Source: an uncultured Spirochaetaceae bacterium
GTDB lineage: Bacteria; Spirochaetota; Spirochaetia; Treponematales; Treponemataceae
Reading direction: 5' to 3'
Assembly: GCA_902766125.1 (NCBI GenBank)
Contig: CACXCG010000021.1
Span: forward strand, 62,001-126,000
DNA length: 64,000 nucleotides
Both the position numbers and the translations under genes were made by a program. Shown in pieces: positions 42,526-51,943 of the stretch. Every line of letters begins with the position of its first letter. Position 1 is the stretch's first letter. The notes beneath the pieces were generated by a model, which had not been told where the DNA came from, did not search any database, and saw nothing but the letters and a program-made list of their open reading frames with translations.

Positions 42526-43343
42526 CGTCTGGTCCATTCAACAGGAAGTGATTTGAAAGAGGCGCCGGTTGCGGATGAAGAATCCTGAACCAGCGTCTTT
42601 TTTGTTCCCGAAAGCGTATTACCGTCGGTAAGTGACAGTGTCCAGGTTACCGGTTCTGCACTGGCAGCGTTCTGGAGTGCAACTTCGCGCGGTAAGTCGG
42701 GGAAGTACGATGCGTTAAAGCGGCCGGACTGGCTGATGACGATAGAAGAACCGCTTACCGTTATGGTAATGTTCATGCTGGCACCGTTCTTAAAAATGAC
42801 AAAGCCTTTTCCGCCGCGTAAGATGACTATCTTGTCAACCTGAGCTTCTCCGCCCCAGGTACCCGCAAGCGATTCCGCGTCTGCAGAAGAAAGAGACGGT
42901 GAGTCTCCTCCGGAAAGTGATGCACCGTCGGTCAGGGCTGTTCCCCCGGAAGCAAGGTTCTGCAGCAGGTTTTCAAGCGAAGTTTTTGCATCCATGAGGA
43001 TTTTATAGTACGAAGCGTATTTCTTTGTTTCGCTTACGATTGTCTGTGTGCTTACCTTTATTGCATTGAGCGTACAGATCCATCCGCCGTCACTTTCCTG
43101 AATTTCTGCATAGAAGGCAATGGTTCCTGCACGGGCTGCTGACTGTGAGTACGAAGTGGTGCGCTTGTCGTTTACGCTGTATCCGTCTATAGACTGAAGC
43201 TGAGAGTACAGAAGGTCTGTGGTCATGCTGATCATGTTGGTATCCTGACTGGCAGATACCGTTGCAAAAAAATCAACCGGGGTTGCGGCATAAAGATTTG
43301 CCCAAGAGAGGAGAAGCATTACTGAAAGAACCGGCTTCTTCAT
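42522..43343 (-). CDS. Secreted hypothetical protein
   Basis: 273 residues from ATG 43343 (AGGGG upstream). The N-terminal MKKPVLSVMLLLSWANLYAA is a clear signal peptide with an AxA-type site. The rest is predicted mostly beta, with a central Ser/Gly-rich hinge (about 150-170) and LAGTWGGEAQVDKIVI starting a lipocalin-like or TP-type beta domain. No family is recognised. It follows smpB closely on the same strand. Confidence 0.75.
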   Translation of the reverse strand: MKKPVLSVMLLLSWANLYAATPVDFFATVSASQDTNMISMTTDLLYSQLQSIDGYSVNDKRTTSYSQSAARAGTIAFYAEIQESDGGWICTLNAIKVSTQTIVSETKKYASYYKILMDAKTSLENLLQNLASGGTALTDGASLSGGDSPSLSSADAESLAGTWGGEAQVDKIVILRGGKGFVIFKNGASMNITITVSGSSIVISQSGRFNASYFPDLPREVALQNAASAEPVTWTLSLTDGNTLSGTKKTLVQDSSSATGASFKSLPVEWTRR

Positions 43344-43347
43344 GGTG

Positions 43348-43815
<468 letters not shown>

Positions 43816-43864
43816 CGCTTATCCCCTTTGCTCCATATAGTATTTTATACCAAAATATCAAGCC

Positions 43865-43893
43865 TTGCAAGTCTTAAAACTATATGCTACTAT
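43865..43893 (+). promoter_or_regulatory. Promoter candidate for lepB
   Basis: TTGCAA (43865-43870) and TACTAT (43888-43893) with a 17-base spacer lie in the divergent smpB-lepB gap. Both boxes match 4 of 6. Confidence 0.4.
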
Positions 43894-43926
43894 AAAAACA
43901 CTTCAAGAGGCACTTGGGTACAGGGT

Positions 43927-44622
43927 ATGAGACAAAATATATACGATTATGACTATGAACTTCGCAGGGCACGCAGTAAGCGGATTATGACTGTTACCGT
44001 TACATCTGTATTGGTTATACTGCTGTTAACGCTGTTCTTCAACCTTGTTATGTTTCCTGTACTGGTAAAGTCTGATTCTATGTCTACGGAACTGGAACGG
44101 AATTCTGTCGTGTTTGTTATGCCTCTGGATCGTAATCCTTCTCGGGGTGATATTATTTTAGTTGACCGCAGGGATGGTCTTGAACTTTCCTGGTGGCAGA
44201 ATGCCATAGATGCCGTTGTCGGCTTTTTCAGTCTGCAGCAGTATCGTCCCTTTGCACATTCACCAAATGTAACCGGAAACAGTTGTCTGCGCAGGGTTCT
44301 TGCGCTTCCCGGAGACAGTGTGTACATGAAAGATTACATTCTGTATGTAAAACCGGCAGGACAGACGCACTTCCTTACCGAGTTTGAACTTGCACGCACA
44401 CCGTATCAGCTGTCACTTTCTGCTCCCCGGTCAGGAACTGATGTGCTGGCTCCCGTTGGTTCTTTTGACGAAATTACGCTTAGTTCTGACCAGTATTTTG
44501 TGCTTGCCGATAACCGTATGAGCGGAACCGATTCCCGTGTCTGGGGACCGATGATTGAAAAGGGTATTCGCGGACGGGCAGTTCTGGAAGCATTTCCGTT
44601 CAATAAATTCTCTTCCCTGTAA
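43927..44622 (+). CDS. lepB: Signal peptidase I family protein (S26) with catalytic Lys replaced by Arg
   Basis: 231 residues from ATG 43927; a longer frame is unsupported. One TM helix (about 20-42) precedes the catalytic Ser box VKSDSMSTEL. The box that normally reads KRVxGLPGD is LRRVLALPGD (residues 121-130), so the general-base Lys of the Ser-Lys dyad aligns with Arg122. The later box ADNRMSGTDSR is intact. A LepB of this kind would normally cleave signal peptides at the inner membrane. Whether this copy is active is doubtful. It overlaps hemW by one base. Confidence 0.87.
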   Translation: MRQNIYDYDYELRRARSKRIMTVTVTSVLVILLLTLFFNLVMFPVLVKSDSMSTELERNSVVFVMPLDRNPSRGDIILVDRRDGLELSWWQNAIDAVVGFFSLQQYRPFAHSPNVTGNSCLRRVLALPGDSVYMKDYILYVKPAGQTHFLTEFELARTPYQLSLSAPRSGTDVLAPVGSFDEITLSSDQYFVLADNRMSGTDSRVWGPMIEKGIRGRAVLEAFPFNKFSSL

Positions 44623-45845
44623 TGACTGATTCTGTTCACCCAAAGACGATGGGACTGTATGTGCATATACCGTTCTGTCTTGCAAAATGTGCATACTGCG
44701 ATTTTTTTTCTAAGCCTTCTGATTCAGCCTGTAATCCTGATGAGGATTTTGTTTCTGCGCTTATTAGTGAAATCTCTGACTGCAAAAAACGCTTTGCCGT
44801 TTCTTCGTGGTCTTCTGTGTATATAGGAGGCGGAACTCCCAGTCTTCTTAAGCCGGCTTGCATAAAACGGCTTCTGTCGTTTATACACAGTGAAGGACTG
44901 TGTGAACATGCAGAAATAACGGTAGAAGCTAATCCCGAAACGCTTACCGAACCTTTTTTACGGGCACTTGATGAGTGCGGTGTTACCCGGCTTTCGCTTG
45001 GTATTCAGAGTATGAACGACCATGCCCTTGCTGCGGTAAACCGTCATTGTACCGCTTCTGCTAACCGGACGGCACTGCATCTGGTACAAAGTAAATGGCA
45101 GCATGATATAAGCGTTGACTGTATTGCAGGGCTTCCCGGACAGGATGACAGTCAGTTCTGCACTTCGCTTTCTGAAATGCTTTCGTATGAGCCTGATCAT
45201 GTTTCTTTATACACGCTTACGGTGGAAGAAGATACTCCATTGTATACAGCTGTTGAAAACGGAACGGCTGCATTCAGTCAGGAGACCGCTGACCGTCAGT
45301 GGCTTTTGGGAAAGGACCTGCTGAATGCTGCAGGATACCGGCAGTATGAAGTGTCAAACTTTTCTAAACCCGGACATGAAAGCAAACATAACTTTTTATA
45401 CTGGACTCAGTCTGATTATGCGGGTGCAGGTTCCGGTGCCTGTGGTACGGTGTACGATTGGGATACAGCTCAGGCTGTGCGTTTTACAGCCTGTCAGGAC
45501 AGGGCATTGTGGAAACAGTTCTGGCTGAGCGGAAAGTCAGATGGTGAACAGATTCCTGCTGCTGTACGGGAATGCGAAGTTCTTGATGCACAGACCCTTG
45601 AGTTTGAGTTTCTGATGATGGGACTGAGAACTGTACGGGGGGTAAGCGAGTCGGCATACCGGAAGCGTTTTTCCTGCGTAGAACCGTGGAAGGGTAATCT
45701 TGAGCTGCGCCTGAATCAGTCTGCGTGGTGGAAAAAACTTGCGGAAGAAAAGAAAGCCTCTGTTACCGTAAGCGGAAATGACCGTATTTTTGCGCTCAAT
45801 CCCGACGGACTTTTGCTTTTGAACCCCCTGTTAAGAAGCCTGTAG
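44622..45845 (+). CDS. hemW: Radical SAM HemW-like protein
   Basis: 407 residues. The radical-SAM motif CLAKCAYCDF (Cx3Cx2C) is near residues 19-28, followed by YIGGGTPS and SLGIQSMNDHALAAVNR. The C-terminal HemW domain is present. HemW is a heme chaperone related to anaerobic coproporphyrinogen oxidase HemN. The start may instead be the ATG at 44649, close to the conserved GLYVHIPFC. It overlaps lepB. Confidence 0.9.
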   Translation: MTDSVHPKTMGLYVHIPFCLAKCAYCDFFSKPSDSACNPDEDFVSALISEISDCKKRFAVSSWSSVYIGGGTPSLLKPACIKRLLSFIHSEGLCEHAEITVEANPETLTEPFLRALDECGVTRLSLGIQSMNDHALAAVNRHCTASANRTALHLVQSKWQHDISVDCIAGLPGQDDSQFCTSLSEMLSYEPDHVSLYTLTVEEDTPLYTAVENGTAAFSQETADRQWLLGKDLLNAAGYRQYEVSNFSKPGHESKHNFLYWTQSDYAGAGSGACGTVYDWDTAQAVRFTACQDRALWKQFWLSGKSDGEQIPAAVRECEVLDAQTLEFEFLMMGLRTVRGVSESAYRKRFSCVEPWKGNLELRLNQSAWWKKLAEEKKASVTVSGNDRIFALNPDGLLLLNPLLRSL

Positions 45846-45847
45846 TC

Positions 45848-45876
45848 TTGACAAAAACAGTCAGAATAGCGATAAT
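45848..45876 (+). promoter_or_regulatory. Sigma70-type promoter of the AURKAIP1-like gene
   Basis: Consensus TTGACA (45848-45853) and GATAAT (45871-45876) with a 17-base spacer, starting 3 bases after the hemW stop. Confidence 0.75.
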
Positions 45877-45910
45877 ATCAAAATAACTTTACATAAGAAG
45901 GAGTTCTGCT

Positions 45911-46000
45911 GTGCCCTGTGGAAGAAAGCGTAAGCGCGCAAAGATAGCGACACATAAGCGAAAGAAGAAGCTTAGACGGAATCGGCATAAGAGCAAGTAG
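45911..46000 (+). CDS. AURKAIP1/COX24-like (mS38-type) 29-residue basic protein
   Basis: A tiny frame translated directly from the DNA: GTG 45911 to TAG 46000, with AAGGAG 7 bases upstream, its own strong promoter and a terminator downstream. Of 29 residues, about 18 are Lys, Arg or His. The pattern PCGRKRKRAKIATHKRKKK and a C-terminal LRRNRHKSK match the AURKAIP1/COX24 domain family (mitochondrial mS38) as I know it from spirochaetes and Bacteroidetes. A small-subunit ribosomal protein is the likely role. Confidence 0.85.
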   Translation: MPCGRKRKRAKIATHKRKKKLRRNRHKSK

Positions 46001-46030
46001 GTTCCTGCCTTCTTAGCATATTGTGCCAAA

Positions 46031-46063
46031 AGGACCGCGGTTTGTACCACGGTCTTTTTTTTT
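46031..46063 (+). terminator. Intrinsic terminator after the AURKAIP1-like gene
   Basis: GACCGCGG and CCACGGTC pair over 8 bp with one mismatch around a 6-base loop, followed by nine T residues. It ends transcription before dxs, so dxs should have its own promoter or depend on read-through. Confidence 0.8.
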
Positions 46064-46082
46064 AAATTTTCTGTTACAGCGG

Positions 46083-48047
46083 GTGCTTTCAGTGTTGCTC
46101 CAGAACATACATTCACCTCAAGACCTCAAGCAGCTGAGTGCTGACAAACTGCCTCAACTTTCAGAAGAGTTGCGGCGGACTATTATTGACGTCGTTGGAG
46201 CAAACGGAGGGCATCTTGCTTCAAACCTTGGTGTAGTAGAACTTACGGTTGCACTTCACCGTGTGTTTGACAGTCCCACAGATGCCATTGTCTGGGATGT
46301 AAGCCATCAGTGCTATGCGCATAAACTGCTTACCGGCCGCTATGAACAGTTTTCTACACTCAGAACAAACGGCGGTATTTCAGGTTTTACGCGTACCGCA
46401 GAAAGTAAACATGACTACTTTGATGCAGGGCATGCCTCTTCTTCTATTTCGTCAGCATTAGGACTTTTGACTGCATGGCAGCTTACGGGGCGTGACGATA
46501 AAGTTGTAGCGGTAATAGGCGACGGTGCACTTACCGGCGGTATGGCCTACGAAGCACTGAATCATGCGGGACAGCTTGCACGAAACCTGATTGTTGTCGT
46601 CAATGACAACCAGATGTCTATCAGCAGGAACACCGGCGCCGTGTCGCGTTACCTGTCGCGTCTTACCATGACCACAACCTATCAGAACTTCCGGTATAAG
46701 GTTGACCGGTTCATTGACCGCATTCCGTACTTCAACCGTCATCTGGGTAAGTTTATCTACCGGTTTAAGCGTGGACTGAAAGGTCTTCTGCTTACCAACA
46801 ATCTGTTTGTAGATTTAGGCTTTGAATACGCAGGACCGCTTGACGGACATAACATACAGCAGCTGGAACGAATTTTTAAGCGTGCAAAAAAAATCCACCG
46901 GCCTATGGTGATTCATATCGTAACCAAAAAAGGCAAAGGCTATGTTCCTGCAGAAAATGATCCTTCGGCATTCCATGGAGTTTCTCCGTTCAGCATTTCC
47001 GACGGAGTAGTAGAAAAACTGGATACGCTCAGTTTTACCGAAGCCTTTAGTGCTTACATGGTGCAGGCAGGACAGAAAAATACGAAGCTTGCGGCAATCA
47101 CTGCTGCAATGTCAAAAGGTACGGGGCTGGATGCATTTGCGCGTAAGTTTCCGTCACGGTTTTTTGATGTAGGTATTGCAGAAGAACATGCGGTTACCTT
47201 TGCGGGCGGACTTGCTGCCGGCGGAATGGTTCCCGTTGTTGCAATTTATTCAACCTTCATTCAGCGTTCAATCGATCAGATTATAGAAGACCTTGCACTT
47301 TCTGAGCGTCACGTTGTGCTGGTGTTTGACAGGGCAGGTGCAGTTCCCGGTGACGGTGAAACGCATCAGGGTGTGTTTGACATTGCACTTTTGCGTCCTG
47401 TTCCCGGAATGACACTTATGAGCGTTACGTCTGCAAAGGATATGGCACTGTGTCTTGACTGGGCAATCAAACAGGCAGAAGGGCCGGTTGCACTCCGCTG
47501 GCCCAAAGCAAGCTGTCCGTCTGAGATTGAAGCGTTTGAAAAGCCGGTACAGTCGGGCCGGGGACTGTATATCCGAAGTGAAGAGTATGCACCCGCAGTT
47601 GCCTCCCGACTGCAGACAGAACTGGAAACAAAATCTAAAAAAGCAAAACAGGTGCTGGTAGTGTGTACCGGCGGTCTGTATGCAGAATGTCTTACTGCAT
47701 GCCGTTCGCTTTTGCTGGGTGATATCGTTGCAGACATGTATGTTCTGCGTTTTATAAAACCCTTTGACGAAAGCTATTTTATCAGTATTGCTTCCCGTTA
47801 TGATGCAGTTCTGATTGCAGAAGACGGTGTTGCTTCCGGTGGTGTCTCAGAGTATGTGGCAAAACTGCTTACCGATAATGAACATACAAAACACATTCCG
47901 GTAAGCGTTCATGCGTTTGAAGACAGGTTCTTTGCAAATGCGTCACGAAGTGAAATTTTACAGCAGGCAGGATTAAGCGGAGAAATTCTTGCAAAACAGG
48001 TTCTGTCGCTTGTAGAAAATGCGGGAAAGCGTCATAATCGGAGATAG
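46083..48047 (+). CDS. dxs: 1-deoxy-D-xylulose-5-phosphate synthase
   Basis: 654 residues if GTG 46083 is used. The frame extends up to 46023, but that part is the terminator. GTG 46092 and TTG 46095 are nearby alternatives, and LLQNIHSPQDLKQLS is the normal Dxs N-terminus. Thiamine-diphosphate motif GDGALTGGMAYEALNHAG, DNQMSIS and the C-terminal EEHAVTFAGGLA and DRAGAVPGDGETHQG segments are present. It makes DXP for the MEP isoprenoid pathway and also supplies thiamine and pyridoxal synthesis. folP follows after 2 bases. Confidence 0.93.
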   Translation: MLSVLLQNIHSPQDLKQLSADKLPQLSEELRRTIIDVVGANGGHLASNLGVVELTVALHRVFDSPTDAIVWDVSHQCYAHKLLTGRYEQFSTLRTNGGISGFTRTAESKHDYFDAGHASSSISSALGLLTAWQLTGRDDKVVAVIGDGALTGGMAYEALNHAGQLARNLIVVVNDNQMSISRNTGAVSRYLSRLTMTTTYQNFRYKVDRFIDRIPYFNRHLGKFIYRFKRGLKGLLLTNNLFVDLGFEYAGPLDGHNIQQLERIFKRAKKIHRPMVIHIVTKKGKGYVPAENDPSAFHGVSPFSISDGVVEKLDTLSFTEAFSAYMVQAGQKNTKLAAITAAMSKGTGLDAFARKFPSRFFDVGIAEEHAVTFAGGLAAGGMVPVVAIYSTFIQRSIDQIIEDLALSERHVVLVFDRAGAVPGDGETHQGVFDIALLRPVPGMTLMSVTSAKDMALCLDWAIKQAEGPVALRWPKASCPSEIEAFEKPVQSGRGLYIRSEEYAPAVASRLQTELETKSKKAKQVLVVCTGGLYAECLTACRSLLLGDIVADMYVLRFIKPFDESYFISIASRYDAVLIAEDGVASGGVSEYVAKLLTDNEHTKHIPVSVHAFEDRFFANASRSEILQQAGLSGEILAKQVLSLVENAGKRHNRR

Positions 48048-48049
48048 AT

Positions 48050-48889
48050 ATGCCAAGTCTTACGTTGCGTGACAGAATAGTTTCTACAGATCTTCCTGCG
48101 CTGATTATGGGAATTGTTAACTGTACCAGTGACAGTTTTTATGCAGAAAGCCGCGGTGATGCAGAACTTGCACAAAAACTGATTGCACAGGGAGCAGACA
48201 TCCTTGACTTGGGTGCAGAATCAACCCGTCCGGGTGCTGCGTATGTCAGTGCCGAAGAAGAAATCCGGCATCTTGTTCCGGTAATTACGCAGATACGTAA
48301 GCATTCAGACATACCCATTTCTGTTGACACTCGTAAACTGCCTGTCATGAAAGCAGCGTTTGAAGCAGGTGCAGATATCGTAAATGACATTTCTGCGCTG
48401 GAAGATGATCCGGGACTTGGGGATTTTGCTGCAAGGCATGAACTTCCGGTTATCCTGATGCACAAGCGGGGAACTCCCAGTACCATGCAGTCGGATACCG
48501 GGTATACGGATGTGTTTGCAGAAGTAAGTTCATATCTGACTTCTCGTGCAGCGTTTGCCGAAAACTGCGGTGTCCGTAAAGACCGCATTATTGTTGATCC
48601 CGGCGTAGGATTTGGTAAGACGACACAGCAGAATGAAGTTCTGGTTGCACGGTGCGGACAGCTGTGCGAAAAAAAATACACGGTGCTTATGGCGCTGTCA
48701 CGTAAAACCATGATTGGTGATATAGTGAACCGTCCCTCAGAAGAACGTCTGTGGGGAACGCTTGCTGCAAATTTGTATGCGGTGCTTTCAGGAGCTTCTG
48801 TTGTTCGCGTGCATGATGTAGCGGCATGCAGGGATACGCTTGCAGTGTGGAAAGCGCTGCAAACACAAGGAGGTTGCGTTACACAATGA
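48050..48889 (+). CDS. folP: Dihydropteroate synthase
   Basis: 279 residues with the DHPS signatures MGIVNCTSDSFY and LDLGAESTRPGA, then DIVNDISALEDD and IVDPGVGFGKT. It condenses p-aminobenzoate with the pterin pyrophosphate in folate synthesis and is the sulfonamide target. It lies 2 bases after dxs and overlaps the cdaA start by 4 bases. Confidence 0.95.
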   Translation: MPSLTLRDRIVSTDLPALIMGIVNCTSDSFYAESRGDAELAQKLIAQGADILDLGAESTRPGAAYVSAEEEIRHLVPVITQIRKHSDIPISVDTRKLPVMKAAFEAGADIVNDISALEDDPGLGDFAARHELPVILMHKRGTPSTMQSDTGYTDVFAEVSSYLTSRAAFAENCGVRKDRIIVDPGVGFGKTTQQNEVLVARCGQLCEKKYTVLMALSRKTMIGDIVNRPSEERLWGTLAANLYAVLSGASVVRVHDVAACRDTLAVWKALQTQGGCVTQ

Positions 48890-49704
48890 ACGCTGTACTT
48901 GATAGTCTTTCGCGGATTTATGATTTTATCCGTCCTGTCCTTGATGTGGGCATAATTGCATTTCTGCTGTACAAAGTGTACGGTCTTCTGCGCCGTACCA
49001 ATGCAGTTCAGATTTTGACTGCGGTATTCATCATAGGTTTTGCATATTTTGCTGCAAACTTCCTTAAGCTTACAACGCTGCAATGGATTCTGAATACGCT
49101 GGCACCCGGTGTTTTTATCTGTTTTGCAATTGTTTTCCAGCCCGAACTTCGCAAGATGTTTCTTAAGCTGGGACAGATTGAATGGTTTACCTGGGGAAAC
49201 CGGTCAAAACATACATACGTAGATTCAGTGCTTATTGCCGCAGAAATTCTTTCAAAGCAAAAACGCGGTATGCTTGTTGTGTTTATGCGCCACACAAAAC
49301 TTGACAACATCATGGAAACCGGTACGCGTGTAAATGCAGACCTTTCTTCAAACCTTCTGGTAACAATTTTTGGCCACGATACACCGTTCCATGACGGAGC
49401 CTGTGTTATTCAGGGTGGAAAACTGCTTGCCGCCGGATGTTTCCTTCCGCTGAGCGAACAGTACGACATTAAAAAGACATTTGGAACCCGTCACCGCGCT
49501 GCCTTAGGTCAGAGCGAAACCAGTGATGCGGTGGTGCTTGTAGTAAGCGAAGAAAACGGCGCTGTCAGTCTTGCATATAACTCTCAGCTGCATTATGACC
49601 TTTCTATGGAACAGTTGACACAGATACTGGAAACGCAGCTGGATATTACACCTGATGAACAGAAAATAGAGGATACAATCGATGAAGAGAAAACAGTTTC
49701 TTGA
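48886..49704 (+). CDS. cdaA: Diadenylate cyclase CdaA (c-di-AMP synthase)
   Basis: 272 residues from ATG 48886 (AGGAGG about 12 bases upstream, overlapping the folP stop). Three N-terminal membrane helices are followed by the DAC domain with the two catalytic motifs FHDGACVI and GTRHRAALG. It makes the second messenger c-di-AMP at the membrane. The cdaR regulator gene follows with a 23-base overlap, the standard cdaA-cdaR pairing. Confidence 0.96.
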   Translation: MNAVLDSLSRIYDFIRPVLDVGIIAFLLYKVYGLLRRTNAVQILTAVFIIGFAYFAANFLKLTTLQWILNTLAPGVFICFAIVFQPELRKMFLKLGQIEWFTWGNRSKHTYVDSVLIAAEILSKQKRGMLVVFMRHTKLDNIMETGTRVNADLSSNLLVTIFGHDTPFHDGACVIQGGKLLAAGCFLPLSEQYDIKKTFGTRHRAALGQSETSDAVVLVVSEENGAVSLAYNSQLHYDLSMEQLTQILETQLDITPDEQKIEDTIDEEKTVS

Positions 49705-50656
49705 AAAAATCCCCAAAGACTGGATCGCAATCGTTGCATGTATTGGCATTGCGCTTGTCGTATATCTGTCATATCAGGCAACAACGCTGGATAAAAAAAC
49801 ATTTGTCATTCCGCTTACGATTGAGGCAACCGGTACCATGGTGCCGTCTCAGTCAACCGAAAAATACCGCTTTGTAAAGCTGACGGTGCGTGCCGAAGAA
49901 GATCAGCTTGCATCAATCACAGAAGATGATTTTACCGCTCATGTCGATTTAACCTATCTTACAAAACCCGGACAGTATTCGCTTCCTGTTGTCATTCAGC
50001 CTAAAGAACGTGTGCTTTTACTTGAACCGCTTGAACTGCTTGCAACTCCCGATTACGTAAACATCACCGTCGACGAAAACATTCTGCGCTATGTACCGCT
50101 TACTGCCTCTGTTGCAGGAACTCCCGCTTATGGATATGAAGTTTCATCGTTTACCTGTGAACCTGAATACGTAAAAGTCTACGGACCTGCAGCTCAGGTT
50201 AATGCAGTTTCTGCTATCCCCACAGAAGCACTGGTTGTAGAAGGTCTTTCCGAATCTGTGTCCGGAACGGTAACAGTGGTGTATGACAATCCCGTGGTTC
50301 GTCTTGCAGAAGATGCGGGAGACATTTCTGTTTCTGTACAGATTACTCCGGTACAGGTAGAGCTTCCGTATGCCGGAGTTCCGATTGCGCTTGTAAATGT
50401 TCCTGCCGGATATGAAGCGCATCTTGCAACTTCGTCTATTTCGGTAAGTGCACGCGGAACACAGCTGCTTATGGATACGGTTCGTCCTTCAAGCTTTACT
50501 GCCCGTGCAGACTGTCAGTTCTTAACTGAAAGCGGTGAATATATTCTGCCGGTAACGGTTACGGCTCCTTCGGGAGTGACGGTTACCGAACAGAGTTTTG
50601 CAGACGTTACGGTTGTGATAAGCCCTGTTCAGACTGAAGCAGAGGAGACAAACTGA
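49682..50656 (+). CDS. cdaR: CdaR / YbbR-domain regulator of CdaA
   Basis: 324 residues. One N-terminal TM helix (about 15-33) is followed by three YbbR-like beta repeats (LTIEATGT..., YVPLTASVAGTPAYGYEVSSF, LPYAGVPIALVNVPAGYEAHL) in the periplasm. CdaR binds and controls CdaA in Firmicutes. Overlap with cdaA fits the same partnership. Confidence 0.92.
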   Translation: MKRKQFLEKIPKDWIAIVACIGIALVVYLSYQATTLDKKTFVIPLTIEATGTMVPSQSTEKYRFVKLTVRAEEDQLASITEDDFTAHVDLTYLTKPGQYSLPVVIQPKERVLLLEPLELLATPDYVNITVDENILRYVPLTASVAGTPAYGYEVSSFTCEPEYVKVYGPAAQVNAVSAIPTEALVVEGLSESVSGTVTVVYDNPVVRLAEDAGDISVSVQITPVQVELPYAGVPIALVNVPAGYEAHLATSSISVSARGTQLLMDTVRPSSFTARADCQFLTESGEYILPVTVTAPSGVTVTEQSFADVTVVISPVQTEAEETN

Positions 50657-51039
50657 TGGTATGCGGCATCGGTGTTGATATGGCTAAAGTATCCCGGTTT
50701 TTACGCTGGGTAAAAGATCCTAAGATGATAGACCGCTACTTTAACCGCGAGGAACAGCTGGTTTCTCAGACTGCATCTGAACAGCGCCGGTGTGAATGGT
50801 ATGCCGTACGGTTTGCCGCAAAAGAAGCCTTTTCTAAAGCAGTGGGAACGGGCTTGAATGGTTTTGACTTGTGCGATATATATATAGTTAAGGATGAATG
50901 TGGAATGCCGTCTTTGTGCGTAACGGGCAGGGCGCTTTCTGTACTGCATGAAAAATGCGGTGAAGGTGCAAAAGTGTTCGTTTCCCTGACACATGAAAAA
51001 GAATATGCACTCGCATTCGTTACGGTAGAAAGGGGGTAA
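50656..51039 (+). CDS. acpS: Holo-[acyl-carrier-protein] synthase
   Basis: 127 residues with GIGVDMAKVSRF (Mg-binding Asp) and WYAVRFAAKEAFSKAVGTGL, the AcpS signature, then VFVSLTHEKEYALAF. It transfers 4'-phosphopantetheine from CoA to ACP. Its ATG overlaps the cdaR stop by one base. Confidence 0.95.
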   Translation: MVCGIGVDMAKVSRFLRWVKDPKMIDRYFNREEQLVSQTASEQRRCEWYAVRFAAKEAFSKAVGTGLNGFDLCDIYIVKDECGMPSLCVTGRALSVLHEKCGEGAKVFVSLTHEKEYALAFVTVERG

Positions 51040-51041
51040 AC

Positions 51042-51941
51042 ATGGCACAGCCGATTAAATCTGCAGGTGGCGAAAAGAAACCGTCCATCTCATACTGGGC
51101 AAAAGAAAAAATGAACTGCCCGTGCTGTGGCAAACCCTTCGATCAGGAAGTCATGCATAAAGGCGGTGGCCGTATGATTGCAGGAAGCCTTACTGATGAA
51201 CTGCACCGTAACTTTGAGCCTTCAAAAAAATTCGGACGCGTGTATCCTATGATTTATGATGTGGGTGCATGTCCCCGCTGTTTCTGTGCGCTGTACTGGC
51301 GTGACTTTACCGAAATAAAAGATAAAAAAGGATTTGAACGCATTCTTGATTCGCAGGATGCCCGTGTTCAGAAAGTAAATACAATTTTTCCGTACTTTGA
51401 TTTGAAGCACGAACGCACACTGTATGACGGCGCTGCAATGTATTATCTTGCACTGTTAACCTACGAAGAAATTGATATTGCGTATGCTCCAACCTTTAAG
51501 CGTGCTATGACCTCACTTCGTCTTGCATGGCTGTGCAAAGATCTGGAACGTGTCTGTCCCGGACATAATTTTGAAAGCGTTGCACAGATTTTCTACCGCA
51601 AGGCGCTGTTTTTCTATCAGCAGACACTGATTAATGAAACAGGACGAATTGAATCTATTGAAGTTGTCAGTAACTTTGGTCCCGATACCGACAAAAGCTA
51701 CGGATACGATGGAGTCATTTATCTGTGCGGCCTTCTGGAATACAAGTACGGTCAGCATGAAGATGAAACAAAACGCCTGCAGAAACTCGATGAATACAAA
51801 CGTGCTATAGCGCGAATCTTCGGTCTGGGTAAGTCAAGCAAAAATAAGCCGGGTCCACTTCTTGAAGTTGCAAAAAATCTGTACGACAAACTTGCTGCTG
51901 AACTTTCATCAAATAATATTTTCTCTTCGGATGATGATTAG
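51042..51941 (+). CDS. DUF2225 protein
   Basis: 299 residues. The N-terminal zinc-ribbon-like CPCCGKPF and the later CPRCFCALYWRDF, with a TPR-like helical C-terminal half, match the DUF2225 family. Function is unknown. It sits between acpS and truA with 2-base gaps in a housekeeping operon and is probably cytoplasmic (no signal peptide). Confidence 0.82.
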   Translation: MAQPIKSAGGEKKPSISYWAKEKMNCPCCGKPFDQEVMHKGGGRMIAGSLTDELHRNFEPSKKFGRVYPMIYDVGACPRCFCALYWRDFTEIKDKKGFERILDSQDARVQKVNTIFPYFDLKHERTLYDGAAMYYLALLTYEEIDIAYAPTFKRAMTSLRLAWLCKDLERVCPGHNFESVAQIFYRKALFFYQQTLINETGRIESIEVVSNFGPDTDKSYGYDGVIYLCGLLEYKYGQHEDETKRLQKLDEYKRAIARIFGLGKSSKNKPGPLLEVAKNLYDKLAAELSSNNIFSSDDD

Positions 51942-51943
51942 TC

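Noticed and set aside
48139..49083. 314-codon minus-strand frame across folP and cdaA
   Set aside because: Long but antisense to two well-supported genes, Ser-rich with no domain, and explained by codon bias of the real strand.
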